Shown: positions 1 to 10,382, numbered from the stretch's first letter. The stretch is 64,000 bases of DNA from an uncultured Akkermansia sp. (GCA_905200945.1 CAJKMG010000013.1:16062-80061); one strand, 5' to 3'. Notes: generated from the letters alone by a model not told the origin. Numbers and translations: made by a program.

Positions 1-1653
1 CGCAATGCCGCCTCTTACGGCACGCCGGATTATATCCGGATGTACCGTCGGCAGTTGAAAGAGCTGGCGACGGGATACGGTCCCATTTTCCTGGCTTGGT
101 TTGACGGAGCGAACGGAGGGGACGGGTATTACGGAGGAGCGCGGGAAAAACGTTCTATCGACCGTAGCACGTATTACGACTGGAAGACAACTTGGGGAGA
201 GTTGAAGAAACGGCAGCCCGGAGCCGTCATCTTTTCCGACGTAGGGCCGGATGCCCGCTGGGTAGGCAATGAAAGCGGCTATGCGGGTGATCCCTGCTGG
301 GCCACATACACCCCTGTTCCGCTGCAAGCCGGGACGGAACCCGCGCCCGGCGCCGTGCGCTACCGGCTGGGCACGGAAGGCACCATGGACGGAAAGTACT
401 GGATTCCCGCGGAGGTGGATGTTTCCATCCGCCCGGGCTGGTTCTGGCATGAGCATGAAAATTCCCGCGTCCGGACGCCGGAAAATCTGTTGAAGTTGTA
501 TTTTGACAGCGTAGGCAGAGGGGCCAACCTGAATTTGAACGTGCCGCCGGACCGCCGCGGCCGCATTCATGAAGAGGATAAAAAGTCTCTGGCGGGCTTC
601 CGTGTGTTGCTGGATGAGTTGTATTCCCGCAACTTCGCCTCCGGGGCACAGGTTGAGTCCTCCTCTTCCTGGAAAGGGCACGGTGCGGAACAGGTTCTGG
701 ACCGGAAACGGACGACGTACTGGGTGGCCGCTCCGGAAGATAAGCATCCCTGCGTGGTATTGAAATTGCCGAAGCCCGCGGCGTTTGACGTCATCCGGCT
801 GGCAGAGCCCATCCAACTGGGGCAGAGAGTGCGCAAATTCCGTGTGGAGGTGCGTGAGAACGGCCAGTGGAGCAGGTGGGCGGAGGGAGTCAGCATAGGG
901 GCCAGAGTTCTTCTGAAAGGAAGGCCCGTGACGGCGGATGGAGTGCGCGTGGTGCTGGAACAATCCAGGGCCGTTCCGGCCCTGTGCGAGGTTTCTTTGT
1001 GGAAGTATCCCGTCATCCTGAATGCTCCGGCGGTGAGTTATGACCGCAATGGACGGGTGACCCTGGCTTCCGCGGAGAACGTGGTGATCAGGTACACCAC
1101 GGATGGAACGGAGCCTGGTCCGCAGTCCGCCGTGTACAGGAATCCTTTCCTTCTCCCTGCCGGGGGGACGGTAAAAGCGGCGGCCGAATATCGCGGCAGA
1201 AAATCTTCCGTGACCACTCAGCTCATTCCTGTTCCCACGCGGGACTGGAAAGTGGTGTCCGGGGAAAGAAGCGCCGCCGCTCCGGAACTGGCCATTGACG
1301 GAGATTCTTCCACCCTCTGGCATACGCATGCCGCCCAGGGAGAGCTGGCTCCCCCGCAGGCGCTGGAGATTGACATGGGGCGTCCGGTTAACGTTGCCTC
1401 CGTTATTTACACGCCGCGCAGGGATTCGGCAACGGGAACGATTGACCGTTATGCCGTCTATTTGAGCGCGGATGGAAACACATGGGGCGCTCCCGCTGCG
1501 GAGGGGGAGTTCTCTAATATCCGCGCCAATCCCGTTCCGCAGCGGATTGACCTGAAAGCGCCTGTCAAAGCGCGTTATCTGCGTTTTGTAGGCAAGCGGG
1601 TGGTGGAAGGCAGCCATGTTGCCGTTGCCGAGCTGGGAGTATTGGAAAAATAA
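1..1653 (+). CDS. GH29 alpha-L-fucosidase, 5' end outside the window
   Basis: The frame is open from base 1, so the true start lies upstream; the first in-frame ATG at 40 is internal. The fragment is the C-terminal part of a GH29 fucosidase. The WFDGA motif, whose Asp (codon 103-105) is the expected catalytic nucleophile, is followed by a GWFWHEHE segment and the LNLNVPPDRRG strand typical of the barrel end. Downstream are a galactose-binding-like beta-sandwich (about nt 640-1005), a chitobiase-C-terminal-like module (about 1010-1220, YTTDGTEP) and a second F5/8-type-C domain (about 1240-1650, ending YLRFVGKRV). It should remove alpha-fucose from host glycans, and the sandwich domains probably bind sugar. 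The signal peptide cannot be seen. Family assignment is firm; linkage specificity is unknown. Confidence 0.92.
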   Translation, partial: RNAASYGTPDYIRMYRRQLKELATGYGPIFLAWFDGANGGDGYYGGAREKRSIDRSTYYDWKTTWGELKKRQPGAVIFSDVGPDARWVGNESGYAGDPCWATYTPVPLQAGTEPAPGAVRYRLGTEGTMDGKYWIPAEVDVSIRPGWFWHEHENSRVRTPENLLKLYFDSVGRGANLNLNVPPDRRGRIHEEDKKSLAGFRVLLDELYSRNFASGAQVESSSSWKGHGAEQVLDRKRTTYWVAAPEDKHPCVVLKLPKPAAFDVIRLAEPIQLGQRVRKFRVEVRENGQWSRWAEGVSIGARVLLKGRPVTADGVRVVLEQSRAVPALCEVSLWKYPVILNAPAVSYDRNGRVTLASAENVVIRYTTDGTEPGPQSAVYRNPFLLPAGGTVKAAAEYRGRKSSVTTQLIPVPTRDWKVVSGERSAAAPELAIDGDSSTLWHTHAAQGELAPPQALEIDMGRPVNVASVIYTPRRDSATGTIDRYAVYLSADGNTWGAPAAEGEFSNIRANPVPQRIDLKAPVKARYLRFVGKRVVEGSHVAVAELGVLEK

Positions 1654-1669
1654 ACGGTTTCCTTTTTTT
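1644..1669 (+). terminator. weak terminator-like hairpin after the fucosidase gene
   Basis: A 5-bp AU-rich stem (ggaaa/tttcc) overlaps the stop codon and is followed by seven T residues. The stem is weak, so this is tentative. Confidence 0.3.
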
Positions 1670-1721
1670 ATTATCGTAATCCTCCGGCGTTTTCTTGACG
1701 GATGGAGGGAAGAGGGGCAAG

Positions 1722-2786
1722 ATGGCACGCATGGAACAAGTCAGCCTCATGGAGTTGGGCAAGCTGGCCGCGGAAGGCCAGGTTGAAGCGGAAGTTTTTG
1801 CCCAGATCGCCCAGTGCGCGCAGAAGATGACCAAGGGCAACAAGCCGTATCTGGATGTGTCTTTTGCCGATGCGGAAGGGACCATGGGATTGAAGGTGTG
1901 GGAGGATAAACCCTGGTTCCGGACGCTTGCTTCCCTGCCCCTTCGCAGTTTCGTGAGCCTGCGCGGCCAATGGGCCAAGGGAGGGTTCGGCATGGAGGTT
2001 TCCGACCTGGACGTGCGGTTGCTGGACGAACAGGAAAAGGAAAGTTTTCTGGCCGGTTCCGGAACCTTGAAGAAAAAGCAGGAAGCTGATCTGAAGGAAA
2101 TTTGCGTGCTCATCAAGGGCATGAATGACCCGCGCATACGCGCCCTGTGCATTGAATTCATTGAGCAGTTCGGGGAACGCCTCCAGCGCGCCGCCGCCGC
2201 CCGCACCTACCATCACGCCCGCCGCGGCGGACTGGTGGAACACGTGGCGGGGATGATGCGCACGGCCTCTGCCGTCTGCCAGGCGAATCCGGGGCTGAAC
2301 CGTGACCTTCTGTTGGCCGGGTGCCTGTTCCACGACTGCGGGAAGTTGTGGGAAAACTGCTACCCGAAGGAGGATTTTACGATGCCCTATTCGGAGGCCG
2401 GAGAACTGCTGGGCCATATTCCGCTGGGCATTGAACTGGTCAACAATTTGTGGAAGCGCATCATGTCCCTTCCGGAGGCGGATTCCTGGAAAACGCTGGA
2501 CCCTCCTTCACCGGACGTGCGCATGCACCTGCTGCACCTGATTGCGTCCCATCACGGGGAACCTGCCTTCGGCTCCCCCGTGTTTCCCAAGACGCCGGAG
2601 GCGGTGGCCCTGCATTACATCGACAATCTGGACGCCAAGCTGGAAATGTTCCGCGGAGCTTATGAGACGAGCGAGGCCCTGGCTCCCAGAGTGCTCCAGC
2701 GCAAGGCCCCTCTGCCTGCCAACGTTGTTCTTCCGCTGCCTTCCGTCCTCCCGCTGGAGCCGGACGGCGAAGACGCTCTGCCGTAA
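1722..2786 (+). CDS. OB-fold plus HD-domain protein, YhaM-like 3'-5' exoribonuclease family
   Basis: 354 residues from the ATG at 1722, preceded by a purine-rich agagg stretch at good spacing; an in-frame TTG at 1695 and an ATG at 1731 are alternatives. Residues 1-100 look like an OB-fold nucleic-acid-binding domain (KPYLDVSFADAEG). The rest is an HD phosphohydrolase domain: His164-His165, His174, the central His204-Asp205 of CLFHDCGKLWE, and His277-His278 of SHHGE. This arrangement is that of YhaM/CBF1-type exoribonucleases, which degrade RNA (and ssDNA in some cases) from the 3' end using metal ions. ComEC follows after 12 bases. The family is clear; the substrate is inferred. Confidence 0.8.
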   Translation: MARMEQVSLMELGKLAAEGQVEAEVFAQIAQCAQKMTKGNKPYLDVSFADAEGTMGLKVWEDKPWFRTLASLPLRSFVSLRGQWAKGGFGMEVSDLDVRLLDEQEKESFLAGSGTLKKKQEADLKEICVLIKGMNDPRIRALCIEFIEQFGERLQRAAAARTYHHARRGGLVEHVAGMMRTASAVCQANPGLNRDLLLAGCLFHDCGKLWENCYPKEDFTMPYSEAGELLGHIPLGIELVNNLWKRIMSLPEADSWKTLDPPSPDVRMHLLHLIASHHGEPAFGSPVFPKTPEAVALHYIDNLDAKLEMFRGAYETSEALAPRVLQRKAPLPANVVLPLPSVLPLEPDGEDALP

Positions 2787-2798
2787 GGTTCCCCCTGC

Positions 2799-4910
2799 AT
2801 GGAAGAGGTTCGGCGTGTTCTTCGTCCGTGGCCGGAACGGATGACGGCATCTGCTCCCTTGCTGATTCCGGCTTTGTCCCTGCTGTGCGCTTGCGCGGCC
2901 ATGGATGTTTCCCTTTGGTTCTGGCTTCCATGTTTCTGCCTGGCGGCGTTGCCGTGTTTTTTACATGCGCCCTCCATGGGGTTGCTTGCCGCTGCCCTGG
3001 CGATGTGGGCTGCTATTTATCTTTTCGCATATGAACGGGAATACGCAGGCGTTCCCGTGGAAGCGGGGAGAGCCATGGTGATGGAAGGCTCCGTTGAGGC
3101 TGTTTCCGGAAAATCCGTATTGTTTCGTCCGAATGGTTCCCGGTGGCTGTACGCGGTTTCCTCCCGTGACGGGGCCTGCCCTCTGGAGGCGGGGGAACGC
3201 TACCGGATTAAAGGAGAGGCGTATCCGCTTCAGGCGCCGTGTGGTCCCGCCATCTTTGACCGGGAGCGGTGGGGTTACCTGCACGGCATCATCGCCGGAA
3301 TCCGGCTGGATGAGTACTGCCGGAACGGGCCGGGAGACTGGCGCAGCCGTTTCCGGGCTTTTTCCCTGCGGCTCCGGGAAAGGGCCGCCTCCCTGCTCAG
3401 GGAGGGCGCCCCTCCGGATGATGAGGCCCGGCAGGTGATGGTTTCCGCCGTGCTTGGGGACAAGACGGACGCGAGGCCGGAAACGATGGCGAAGTTTCTG
3501 GAAAGCGGCTGCATGCATGTATTCGCCGTCAGCGGCATGCATGTGGGCGTGGCCGCCATGCTGGTTCTGGGTATGCTGAGGCTCCTGCATGTGCGTCCCC
3601 GTGCGGCCCGGCTGGCCTGTATCCTCTTGCTGGCGGCGTACGTGTTCGTGACCGGGATGTCCGCTTCCGCCCTGCGGGCGTTCATCATGGCGTCAGTCTG
3701 GCTTCTGGCGTTCGTGCTGCGCAGAAAGGGGCATCCGGCCAATATTCTGGCGCTCGCTTTCATCCTCCTCTGCTTGATGAACCCGCTCCAGGTTTTCCAG
3801 CCGGGGTTCCAGCTTTCTTTCTGCGTTTTTGCCGCCATTGCCTGCCTGGCGGGATGGCTCAGCCGGGAAAAGCCCCTGTGGTCGCCGGACCCGTTCATTC
3901 CTCCCCGGATTTACCATGCGCGGGAAAGATTCCTGGTGCGGCTGGAAAAAGCAGGCCGCGGCGCGCTGATTGTCTCCGTGGGGGCGTGGCTGGCCTCCAT
4001 TCCCCTGACGGCATGGCACTTCGGAACCTGGAACCTGTATGCTCCCTTGACCAATTTGTGCCTGAGCGTACTTGTCTTTCCCCTGATGGGCGTTTCCCTG
4101 TCCGGGCTGGTGTTCGCGTGGTGCCCGTGGATGCTGCATGTTTGCAATATGGCCGCTTCCTGGCTGGCGTCCGCCATGCTGGCCGTAGCCGGGGGAGTGG
4201 CTTCCCTGCCGTACAGTTATCTTTCTTCCGCACCGCCTTCCGGGGAAAATGAAGCTGTGATCGTTCCCTTGCAGAAGGACGCCTGGTCCGCAGTCATTTC
4301 CAATCCCGCACTGGTTGTGGGAAGCGGAGCGGAAGATGCGGTGCGGTACACCCTCCTTCCCGTGCTGAAGGCGCGCAGTATCCGGCCCTGCGGCATGCTG
4401 TGCTGCGGAAACGGCAAGGCGGAACGGGCCGGGGAGAAAGAACTGGAGAAGGAATATCCCGGAATCCGGAACTGGGGCGCGGAGTCCGGTGAATGTCCCG
4501 TCCGGCAATGGAGGTTACGGCCGGGCAATGAACTTGTGCTGGAAGATTTTCCTGTACCGTTGCGCACGGGAATTCGTCAGGACCGGAGCCGGGTGTTGTC
4601 ATGGGAATGCCGCGGGCGGCGGTTCCTGATGATAGGGAATGCCGGGTTTTCCTCCCTGGCGCGCGCGGAAAAAACGCCGCGGGCGGATGTATTGCTCATC
4701 GGGCATCATCCGCGCGACCCGGTGGACAGCGCTGCGTGGATCAGGGCCACAGGCGCCCGCGCAGTCATTTTCGCGACGGAGCATGAATGCCCCGTGCCGG
4801 AGGGAACAGCCGTGTACCGTCTCCGGGAAACCGGAACCCTCTATCTGCGGATGGAGGAAAGGGGCGTGCGAATCATCCCCTGGAGGGGCATGGAACGCCG
4901 TACAGGGTGA
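2799..4910 (+). CDS. comEC: ComEC/Rec2-family membrane protein with degenerate C-terminal domain
   Basis: 703 residues. The N-terminus has several hydrophobic segments and a DUF4131-like soluble part (about residues 60-180). The Competence domain follows with the hallmark HVFAVSGMHVGV (residues about 239-250) and about eight membrane segments. ComEC moves single-stranded DNA across the inner membrane in natural transformation. The last 230 residues sit where the metallo-beta-lactamase-like domain normally is, but the HxHxDH metal motif is not visible: the corresponding stretch reads LCCGNGKAERAG. Only the later strand (VLLIGHHPRDP) resembles the family. The ATG at 2841 is an alternative start. 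The 3' end overlaps the oppositely oriented miaB by 38 bases. Confidence 0.85.
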   Translation: MEEVRRVLRPWPERMTASAPLLIPALSLLCACAAMDVSLWFWLPCFCLAALPCFLHAPSMGLLAAALAMWAAIYLFAYEREYAGVPVEAGRAMVMEGSVEAVSGKSVLFRPNGSRWLYAVSSRDGACPLEAGERYRIKGEAYPLQAPCGPAIFDRERWGYLHGIIAGIRLDEYCRNGPGDWRSRFRAFSLRLRERAASLLREGAPPDDEARQVMVSAVLGDKTDARPETMAKFLESGCMHVFAVSGMHVGVAAMLVLGMLRLLHVRPRAARLACILLLAAYVFVTGMSASALRAFIMASVWLLAFVLRRKGHPANILALAFILLCLMNPLQVFQPGFQLSFCVFAAIACLAGWLSREKPLWSPDPFIPPRIYHARERFLVRLEKAGRGALIVSVGAWLASIPLTAWHFGTWNLYAPLTNLCLSVLVFPLMGVSLSGLVFAWCPWMLHVCNMAASWLASAMLAVAGGVASLPYSYLSSAPPSGENEAVIVPLQKDAWSAVISNPALVVGSGAEDAVRYTLLPVLKARSIRPCGMLCCGNGKAERAGEKELEKEYPGIRNWGAESGECPVRQWRLRPGNELVLEDFPVPLRTGIRQDRSRVLSWECRGRRFLMIGNAGFSSLARAEKTPRADVLLIGHHPRDPVDSAAWIRATGARAVIFATEHECPVPEGTAVYRLRETGTLYLRMEERGVRIIPWRGMERRTG

Positions 4911-6249
4911 ATCCCGTGCTTTCCTCAATGCGGATGGGAAGGATCTCTCCCGCCAGGTCAGGGGCGGCATTCACCATGACGGGCTTGTTCTGGGAGGTTC
5001 GGCCGGAGAGGCGCGCCGCATTCGTTTTGGACGGCCCTTCCAGAAGAACTTCCTGCACGGTGCCTACCAGATCCCGGTTTTTCCGGATGGCTATTTCATT
5101 GACTACGGCCAGAAGATCCTGGTTGCGCGCTTCCTTCACTTCCTCCGGAATCTGATTCTCCATAACGGCGGCGGGCGTGCCGCGGCGCGGGGAATAGCGG
5201 AAAATGAACGCGTTGTCAAACTGGACCTGTTCCACGGCCTGCCTGGTCAGCAGGTAATCCTCCTCCGTTTCTCCCGGGAAGCCCACGATGATATCCGTGG
5301 TGATGGATAAATCCGGGCGTGCCTGCTTCATCCGGGAGCAAAGGTCCAGATAGGTTTCATTCCTGTACGGCCTGCGCATCATTTTCAGGATGCGGTCGCT
5401 GCCGCTCTGCATCGGGAAATGAATGTGGCTGCACAACTTGGGAAGATAGGTGAACGCCTGCACCAGATCCTGGCGGAAACCGATGGGATGCGGGGAGACG
5501 AAGCGGATGCGCCGGATGCCTTCCACTTCATGCACGGCTTCCAGCAGCTGGACGAAGCCGCCCTTGCCGTCTGCCGTTTCCATCTGCCTGCCGTACCGGT
5601 TGACGATCTGGCCCAGCAGCGTGACTTCCTTCACGCCGGCGTCCGCCAGCATCTTTACTTCATCCACCACGTCCCGGATGGGGCGGCTGCGTTCTGCGCC
5701 GCGGGTGTAGGGGACGATGCAGTAGGCGCACTTCATTTCGCACCCCTGCATGATGGAGACATACGCCGTGGAGCGCGCTCCGGGATTCAGGTGGTCCCGG
5801 ATGCGGTTCTGGGAGTCCGCCTCTTCCGCCACATCGCACACATGCGTGCCGGAAAAGGCGGTTTGCAACTCGTCCATGCGGCGTTCCTGGCGCGCGCGCA
5901 GAATGCCGTCCACATGTTCAAACACGCGGTGGTATTTCTGGGTGCCGACCACGAGGTCCAGGCGCGGCAGTTCCTTGAACAGCTCCTCTTTTTTACTTTG
6001 AGCCATGCAGCCCATCATGCCGTACACTACATGCGGACGGTGCCGCTGCTGCTTAGCCAGAAGCCCCATTTTCCCCAGCGCCTTTTGTTCCGCCTGCTCC
6101 CGGATGGAGCAGGAATTGAACAGGATGACGTCCGCCTCATCCTCGCGGTCCGTCATGGTGTAGCCCTTCTGCACGAACATGCGGGCCACCTGTTCGGAGT
6201 CCCGTTCGTTCATTTGGCAGCCGTAAGTTTTGATGTAAAGCTTGGGCAT
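4873..6249 (-). CDS. miaB: tRNA-2-methylthio-N6-dimethylallyladenosine synthase MiaB
   Basis: 458 residues from the ATG at 6249; an upstream in-frame start at 6288 would overlap the preceding gene and adds a poorly conserved leader. The UPF0004 domain carries Cys11 (YGCQMN), a second Cys in FNSCSIREQ and a third in MMGCMAQ. The radical-SAM cluster is CEMKCAYC (CxxxCxxC), followed by a C-terminal TRAM domain. MiaB uses two iron-sulfur clusters to convert i6A37 to ms2i6A37 in tRNAs that read U-starting codons. The gene starts 8 bases after the RlmD-type methyltransferase stop, so the two RNA modification genes are probably co-transcribed. Confidence 0.95.
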   Translation of the reverse strand: MPKLYIKTYGCQMNERDSEQVARMFVQKGYTMTDREDEADVILFNSCSIREQAEQKALGKMGLLAKQQRHRPHVVYGMMGCMAQSKKEELFKELPRLDLVVGTQKYHRVFEHVDGILRARQERRMDELQTAFSGTHVCDVAEEADSQNRIRDHLNPGARSTAYVSIMQGCEMKCAYCIVPYTRGAERSRPIRDVVDEVKMLADAGVKEVTLLGQIVNRYGRQMETADGKGGFVQLLEAVHEVEGIRRIRFVSPHPIGFRQDLVQAFTYLPKLCSHIHFPMQSGSDRILKMMRRPYRNETYLDLCSRMKQARPDLSITTDIIVGFPGETEEDYLLTRQAVEQVQFDNAFIFRYSPRRGTPAAVMENQIPEEVKEARNQDLLAVVNEIAIRKNRDLVGTVQEVLLEGPSKTNAARLSGRTSQNKPVMVNAAPDLAGEILPIRIEESTGFTLYGVPCPSRG

Positions 6250-6257
6250 GGAAAAAA

Positions 6258-7481
6258 TCAGGTATTTTTTTTCAGGGTGACCACGCATTCCAGATGCTTG
6301 GTCTGGGGGAACAGGTCAAAGGGCTGGACGGCGGTGGCGGAATACCCGGCCTTGTCGAATTCCGCCAAATCCCGTATCTGGGTGGCTGGGTTGCAGGAAA
6401 CATAAACGACCTTTCCGGGGCCGAAGGCGAACAACTGGGTCAGGAATTCCATGCTGCACCCTTTCCGGGGCGGGTCGATCACCACGGCGGTTTTTTCCGC
6501 GGGGAAATCCACCCGGGCGAAAATGGCCCCGGCGTCCGCCGCCAGGAATTCCGCGTGTTCAATTCCGTTGCTGCGCGCGTTGCTGCGCGCCCAGTCCGCG
6601 GAAGTCTCACTGACTTCCACGCCCAGCACTTTTTTAAATTTCTTCGCCAGGCTCAGGGCGAACAGGCCGGAACCGCAGTAAGCGTCCACCAGGAATTCCT
6701 CCCCGTCCATACTCGCCTGTTGGGCCACGTAATCCGTAAAAAGCGGAAGAATGAAAGGATTATTCTGAAAAAAGTCCCCCGCCAGAAAATGGAACTCCAA
6801 ATCGCCCACCCGTTCGCACGCCACGGCGTTGTTATTGGTGATGACGGTTCCTTCCGAAGCCCGGAGCAGAATGGTGGCTCCCCGCTTGAACCGGGCCGCG
6901 GCCTGGTAAACGCTTTTGCGGGCCAGGGGCAGGGCTTCATTGATGCACTCCATGGCAATCGGGCATTGCGGCACGTCCACCACATCCCTTCTGGAGCCTG
7001 CTTTCAGAAAACCGATGGCCGGCTTGCCTCCTTCCTTCGGTTTGTCAAAGTGGGGCGTAATCTTGGAGCGGTAATGATATTGGCGGGGAGAGGCTATGGC
7101 CGGATTAACAGGCAGTTCCAGCCCTGCCTGCAGGCGGAGCAGATCCGCTACCTGCCGGGTTTTCCAGAGAAGCTGGCGGTCATAGGAAAGGTGCTGGTAC
7201 TGGCATCCTCCGCAGGTGCCGAACAGGCGGCAGCCCGGTTCCACGCGGTCCTGGCTGGGGTTAATTATTTCCACCAGATCGGCGGCGGAGTAGTTTTTGT
7301 CATTACGCCAGACGCGGGCTTTGACACGGTCTCCCGGCAGGGCGAAAGGGACGAAAACCACCCATCCGTCCACGCGGCCGATGCCGTCGCCCGCATTGGA
7401 AAGGGCGTCAATATCCAGTTCAAGCTCCTGGTGGTAGGAAAAAGGTTCGGGGTGGAAGCCTTTGGGAATGGTCGCAGTCAT
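6258..7481 (-). CDS. rlmD: 23S rRNA (uracil-C5)-methyltransferase, RlmD/RumA family
   Basis: 407 residues. An N-terminal TRAM domain (about residues 15-70, LSNAGDGIGRVDG) is followed by the cysteine cluster C-x5-C-x2-C (CRLFGTCGGCQYQ), with a fourth Cys in VPQCPIAM, which should hold a 4Fe-4S cluster. The SAM-binding motif is DAYCGSGLFALSL, then VIDPPRKGCS and the catalytic Cys in VYVSCNPAT. This matches RlmD (m5U1939 in 23S rRNA), although RlmCD-like or TrmA-like specificity cannot be excluded. miaB is immediately downstream. Confidence 0.88.
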   Translation of the reverse strand: MTATIPKGFHPEPFSYHQELELDIDALSNAGDGIGRVDGWVVFVPFALPGDRVKARVWRNDKNYSAADLVEIINPSQDRVEPGCRLFGTCGGCQYQHLSYDRQLLWKTRQVADLLRLQAGLELPVNPAIASPRQYHYRSKITPHFDKPKEGGKPAIGFLKAGSRRDVVDVPQCPIAMECINEALPLARKSVYQAAARFKRGATILLRASEGTVITNNNAVACERVGDLEFHFLAGDFFQNNPFILPLFTDYVAQQASMDGEEFLVDAYCGSGLFALSLAKKFKKVLGVEVSETSADWARSNARSNGIEHAEFLAADAGAIFARVDFPAEKTAVVIDPPRKGCSMEFLTQLFAFGPGKVVYVSCNPATQIRDLAEFDKAGYSATAVQPFDLFPQTKHLECVVTLKKNT

Positions 7482-7496
7482 GGTGGTGGGAAAAGA

Positions 7497-7820
7497 TTAT
7501 GGGGCGGAAGGGGTAATCAGCTTGCCGTCCAGATCGTACAGCAGGGTTTCCGGCAGCCGGGGGGTGCGCAGTCCGGGGCGGAAATCGCCCGGCAAGACAG
7601 CCGGTCCCGGAGCGGACTCTTCATTCTCATCCTCTGGAAGAATTTCCTGTTGCGCCGGAGCGGGAGCCCAGGGTGCGGGATGGTCCGCCGGGGCGGTTTG
7701 TTCCGGCTGAACGGCTGGAACCGGGGCGGGGGCCTGAGGCGCCGTTTCCTTGTTGGAGGCGCAGGAATAGGTCCAGGTCAGCCCGGCAATCAGACAGGAG
7801 CGGATCAGGAGCTTTCTCAT
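7497..7820 (-). CDS. small Pro-rich lipoprotein
   Basis: 107 residues from the ATG at 7820, chosen because it begins the basic-hydrophobic signal MRKLLIRSCLIAGL and leads to a lipobox-like TYSC, with the Cys at about residue 20. The mature part is rich in Pro, Ala and Glu and ends with a short segment, LPETLLYDLDGKLITP. No family is recognised. It lies 15 bases upstream of the rlmD-like gene on the same strand and could be in its transcript. Export by signal peptidase II and lipid anchoring are inferred from the signal only. Confidence 0.6.
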   Translation of the reverse strand: MRKLLIRSCLIAGLTWTYSCASNKETAPQAPAPVPAVQPEQTAPADHPAPWAPAPAQQEILPEDENEESAPGPAVLPGDFRPGLRTPRLPETLLYDLDGKLITPSAP

Positions 7821-7926
7821 GGCGCGGATTCTTACAGCTTCATTCGGACTTGGCAAGTGAATAGCCCTGCTATGGTTCATGTAAAGGGCATTTCTTTTTT
7901 CCCGGAAACCGGGAAACGCTTGCTGT

Positions 7927-7954
7927 TTGACTATCCCGGGATAGTATCTATAGT
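7927..7954 (+). promoter_or_regulatory. sigma70-like promoter with a palindrome in the spacer
   Basis: TTGACT (7927-7932) and TATAGT (7949-7954) are 16 bp apart. A perfect 14-bp palindrome, ctatcccgggatag, occupies 7931-7944 between them. A transcript starting about 7 bases after the -10 box would begin close to 7961, only a few bases before the ATG at 7965, so the mRNA would have almost no leader. The regulator is unknown. Confidence 0.5.
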
Positions 7955-7964
7955 AGGAACACGT

Positions 7965-8543
7965 ATGAGGCCTTTCCTTTTTTTATGTTGTTCCGCTGTG
8001 GTTTCAGGGCTGTTTGCCCCTCAGGCCGGCATAGCTCAACAGCGTCCTCCCATTTTCGGGTTTGCCAATAAAAACAGGATACCTGAAGTCAATAAATCGG
8101 GCAGCCCCGTTTTTGACAAACTCCGTAATGAAGCTATGAAGAAAAAGCTGCCGCTGGTGATTTACCTGACCGGTTCTTCATGGTGTTCCCGGTGTAATAT
8201 TTTTACCAGGGAATATATTAAAAAAACAAATTTCAAAAATGCCGCCGGGAAAAAATTTATATTCTGGCTGGTGGACACCAAACAGGTGCCGGGCAATTCC
8301 CCGGGAACGTTTAAATTCAAGATGGTTCCGGAAGAAGCCGCAAAAATCGTGGGGTGTGCGGATTCCCCCCGTGCGCCGTATGTGGTTCTTGGCCCTCCCG
8401 CCGTGTTTATCATTGACCCTGTTTCCGGAGAATTGATCAAGAGCCTGTTCACCAAAAGTGAAGTGGACAAGTATGGAAAGCCTCTTGCCGGAATTATTGA
8501 AGAAGCCTGGAATAATCATGTAAACCGGAAGAAGCTGAATTGA
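7965..8543 (+). CDS. exported thioredoxin-like protein
   Basis: 192 residues from the ATG at 7965; the open frame extends far upstream, but only as the antisense shadow of the methyltransferase gene. The N-terminus is a signal peptide (MRPFLFLCCSAVVSG...AQQ). The thioredoxin-like core contains LPLVIYLTGSSWCSRCNIF, with Cys74 and Cys77 forming a CxxC, and a later cis-Pro-like strand, GPPAVFIIDPVSGE. It resembles the thioredoxin_7/DUF255-like secreted proteins of this phylum and probably has a disulfide-exchange role in the periplasm. Its codon use is somewhat AT-richer than that of the genes to its left. It is the last backbone gene before the restriction island. Confidence 0.75.
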   Translation: MRPFLFLCCSAVVSGLFAPQAGIAQQRPPIFGFANKNRIPEVNKSGSPVFDKLRNEAMKKKLPLVIYLTGSSWCSRCNIFTREYIKKTNFKNAAGKKFIFWLVDTKQVPGNSPGTFKFKMVPEEAAKIVGCADSPRAPYVVLGPPAVFIIDPVSGELIKSLFTKSEVDKYGKPLAGIIEEAWNNHVNRKKLN

Positions 8544-8755
8544 AATGCTTAATGGCAAGGTATCCGCGAAGCCAAATAATGACGGCGGCAAAAGCGGAAT
8601 GATGAAACGGAACGGTTTTAAACGGTTATCCGTTGGAAAGTGATTTTTGACGCGTAGCGCCGGGAATGGCAGCTTGTGGTTTCTGTTGGTTTATCAAGTC
8701 CTGACGTGTTGATATTTTAGCTTTGCAATATGAATTAAGAATAATTTTAATTAAT
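8544..8755. other. intergenic left edge of the restriction-modification island
   Basis: No gene of useful length is seen. Composition falls from mixed to strongly AT-rich after about 8690, just before hsdM. A TTGATA box is at 8709-8714, but no well-spaced -10 box is convincing. I found no integrase, tRNA end or long direct repeat that would mark an attachment site. Confidence 0.5.
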
Positions 8756-10298
<1,543 letters not shown>

Positions 10299-10306
<8 letters not shown>

Positions 10307-10382
10307 TGCACCAGCGATAACAGGAACGGCTTTTCTGACCGATGTAGTCAAGCAGATGTTAAAGGGAGTTGACATAAAATGA
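10299..10382 (+). CDS. 27-residue ORF coupled between hsdM and hsdS
   Basis: ATG at 10299 inside the end of hsdM, TGA at 10380-10382 overlapping the hsdS start in an ATGA arrangement. An AAGGAG Shine-Dalgarno (10286-10291) lies 7 bases before the ATG. The peptide begins MNNAPAITGTAFLTDV and ends VKQMLKGVDIK. It has no signal peptide or membrane segment, and a short amphipathic helix is plausible. I recognise no family. It might be a real micropeptide or only a coupling device that carries ribosomes from hsdM to hsdS. Confidence 0.55.

Noticed and set aside
6294..7964. Long plus-strand frame leading into the thioredoxin-like gene
   Set aside because: This part is antisense to the RlmD-type gene and the small lipoprotein gene. 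The real protein starts at the ATG at 7965 with a signal peptide.
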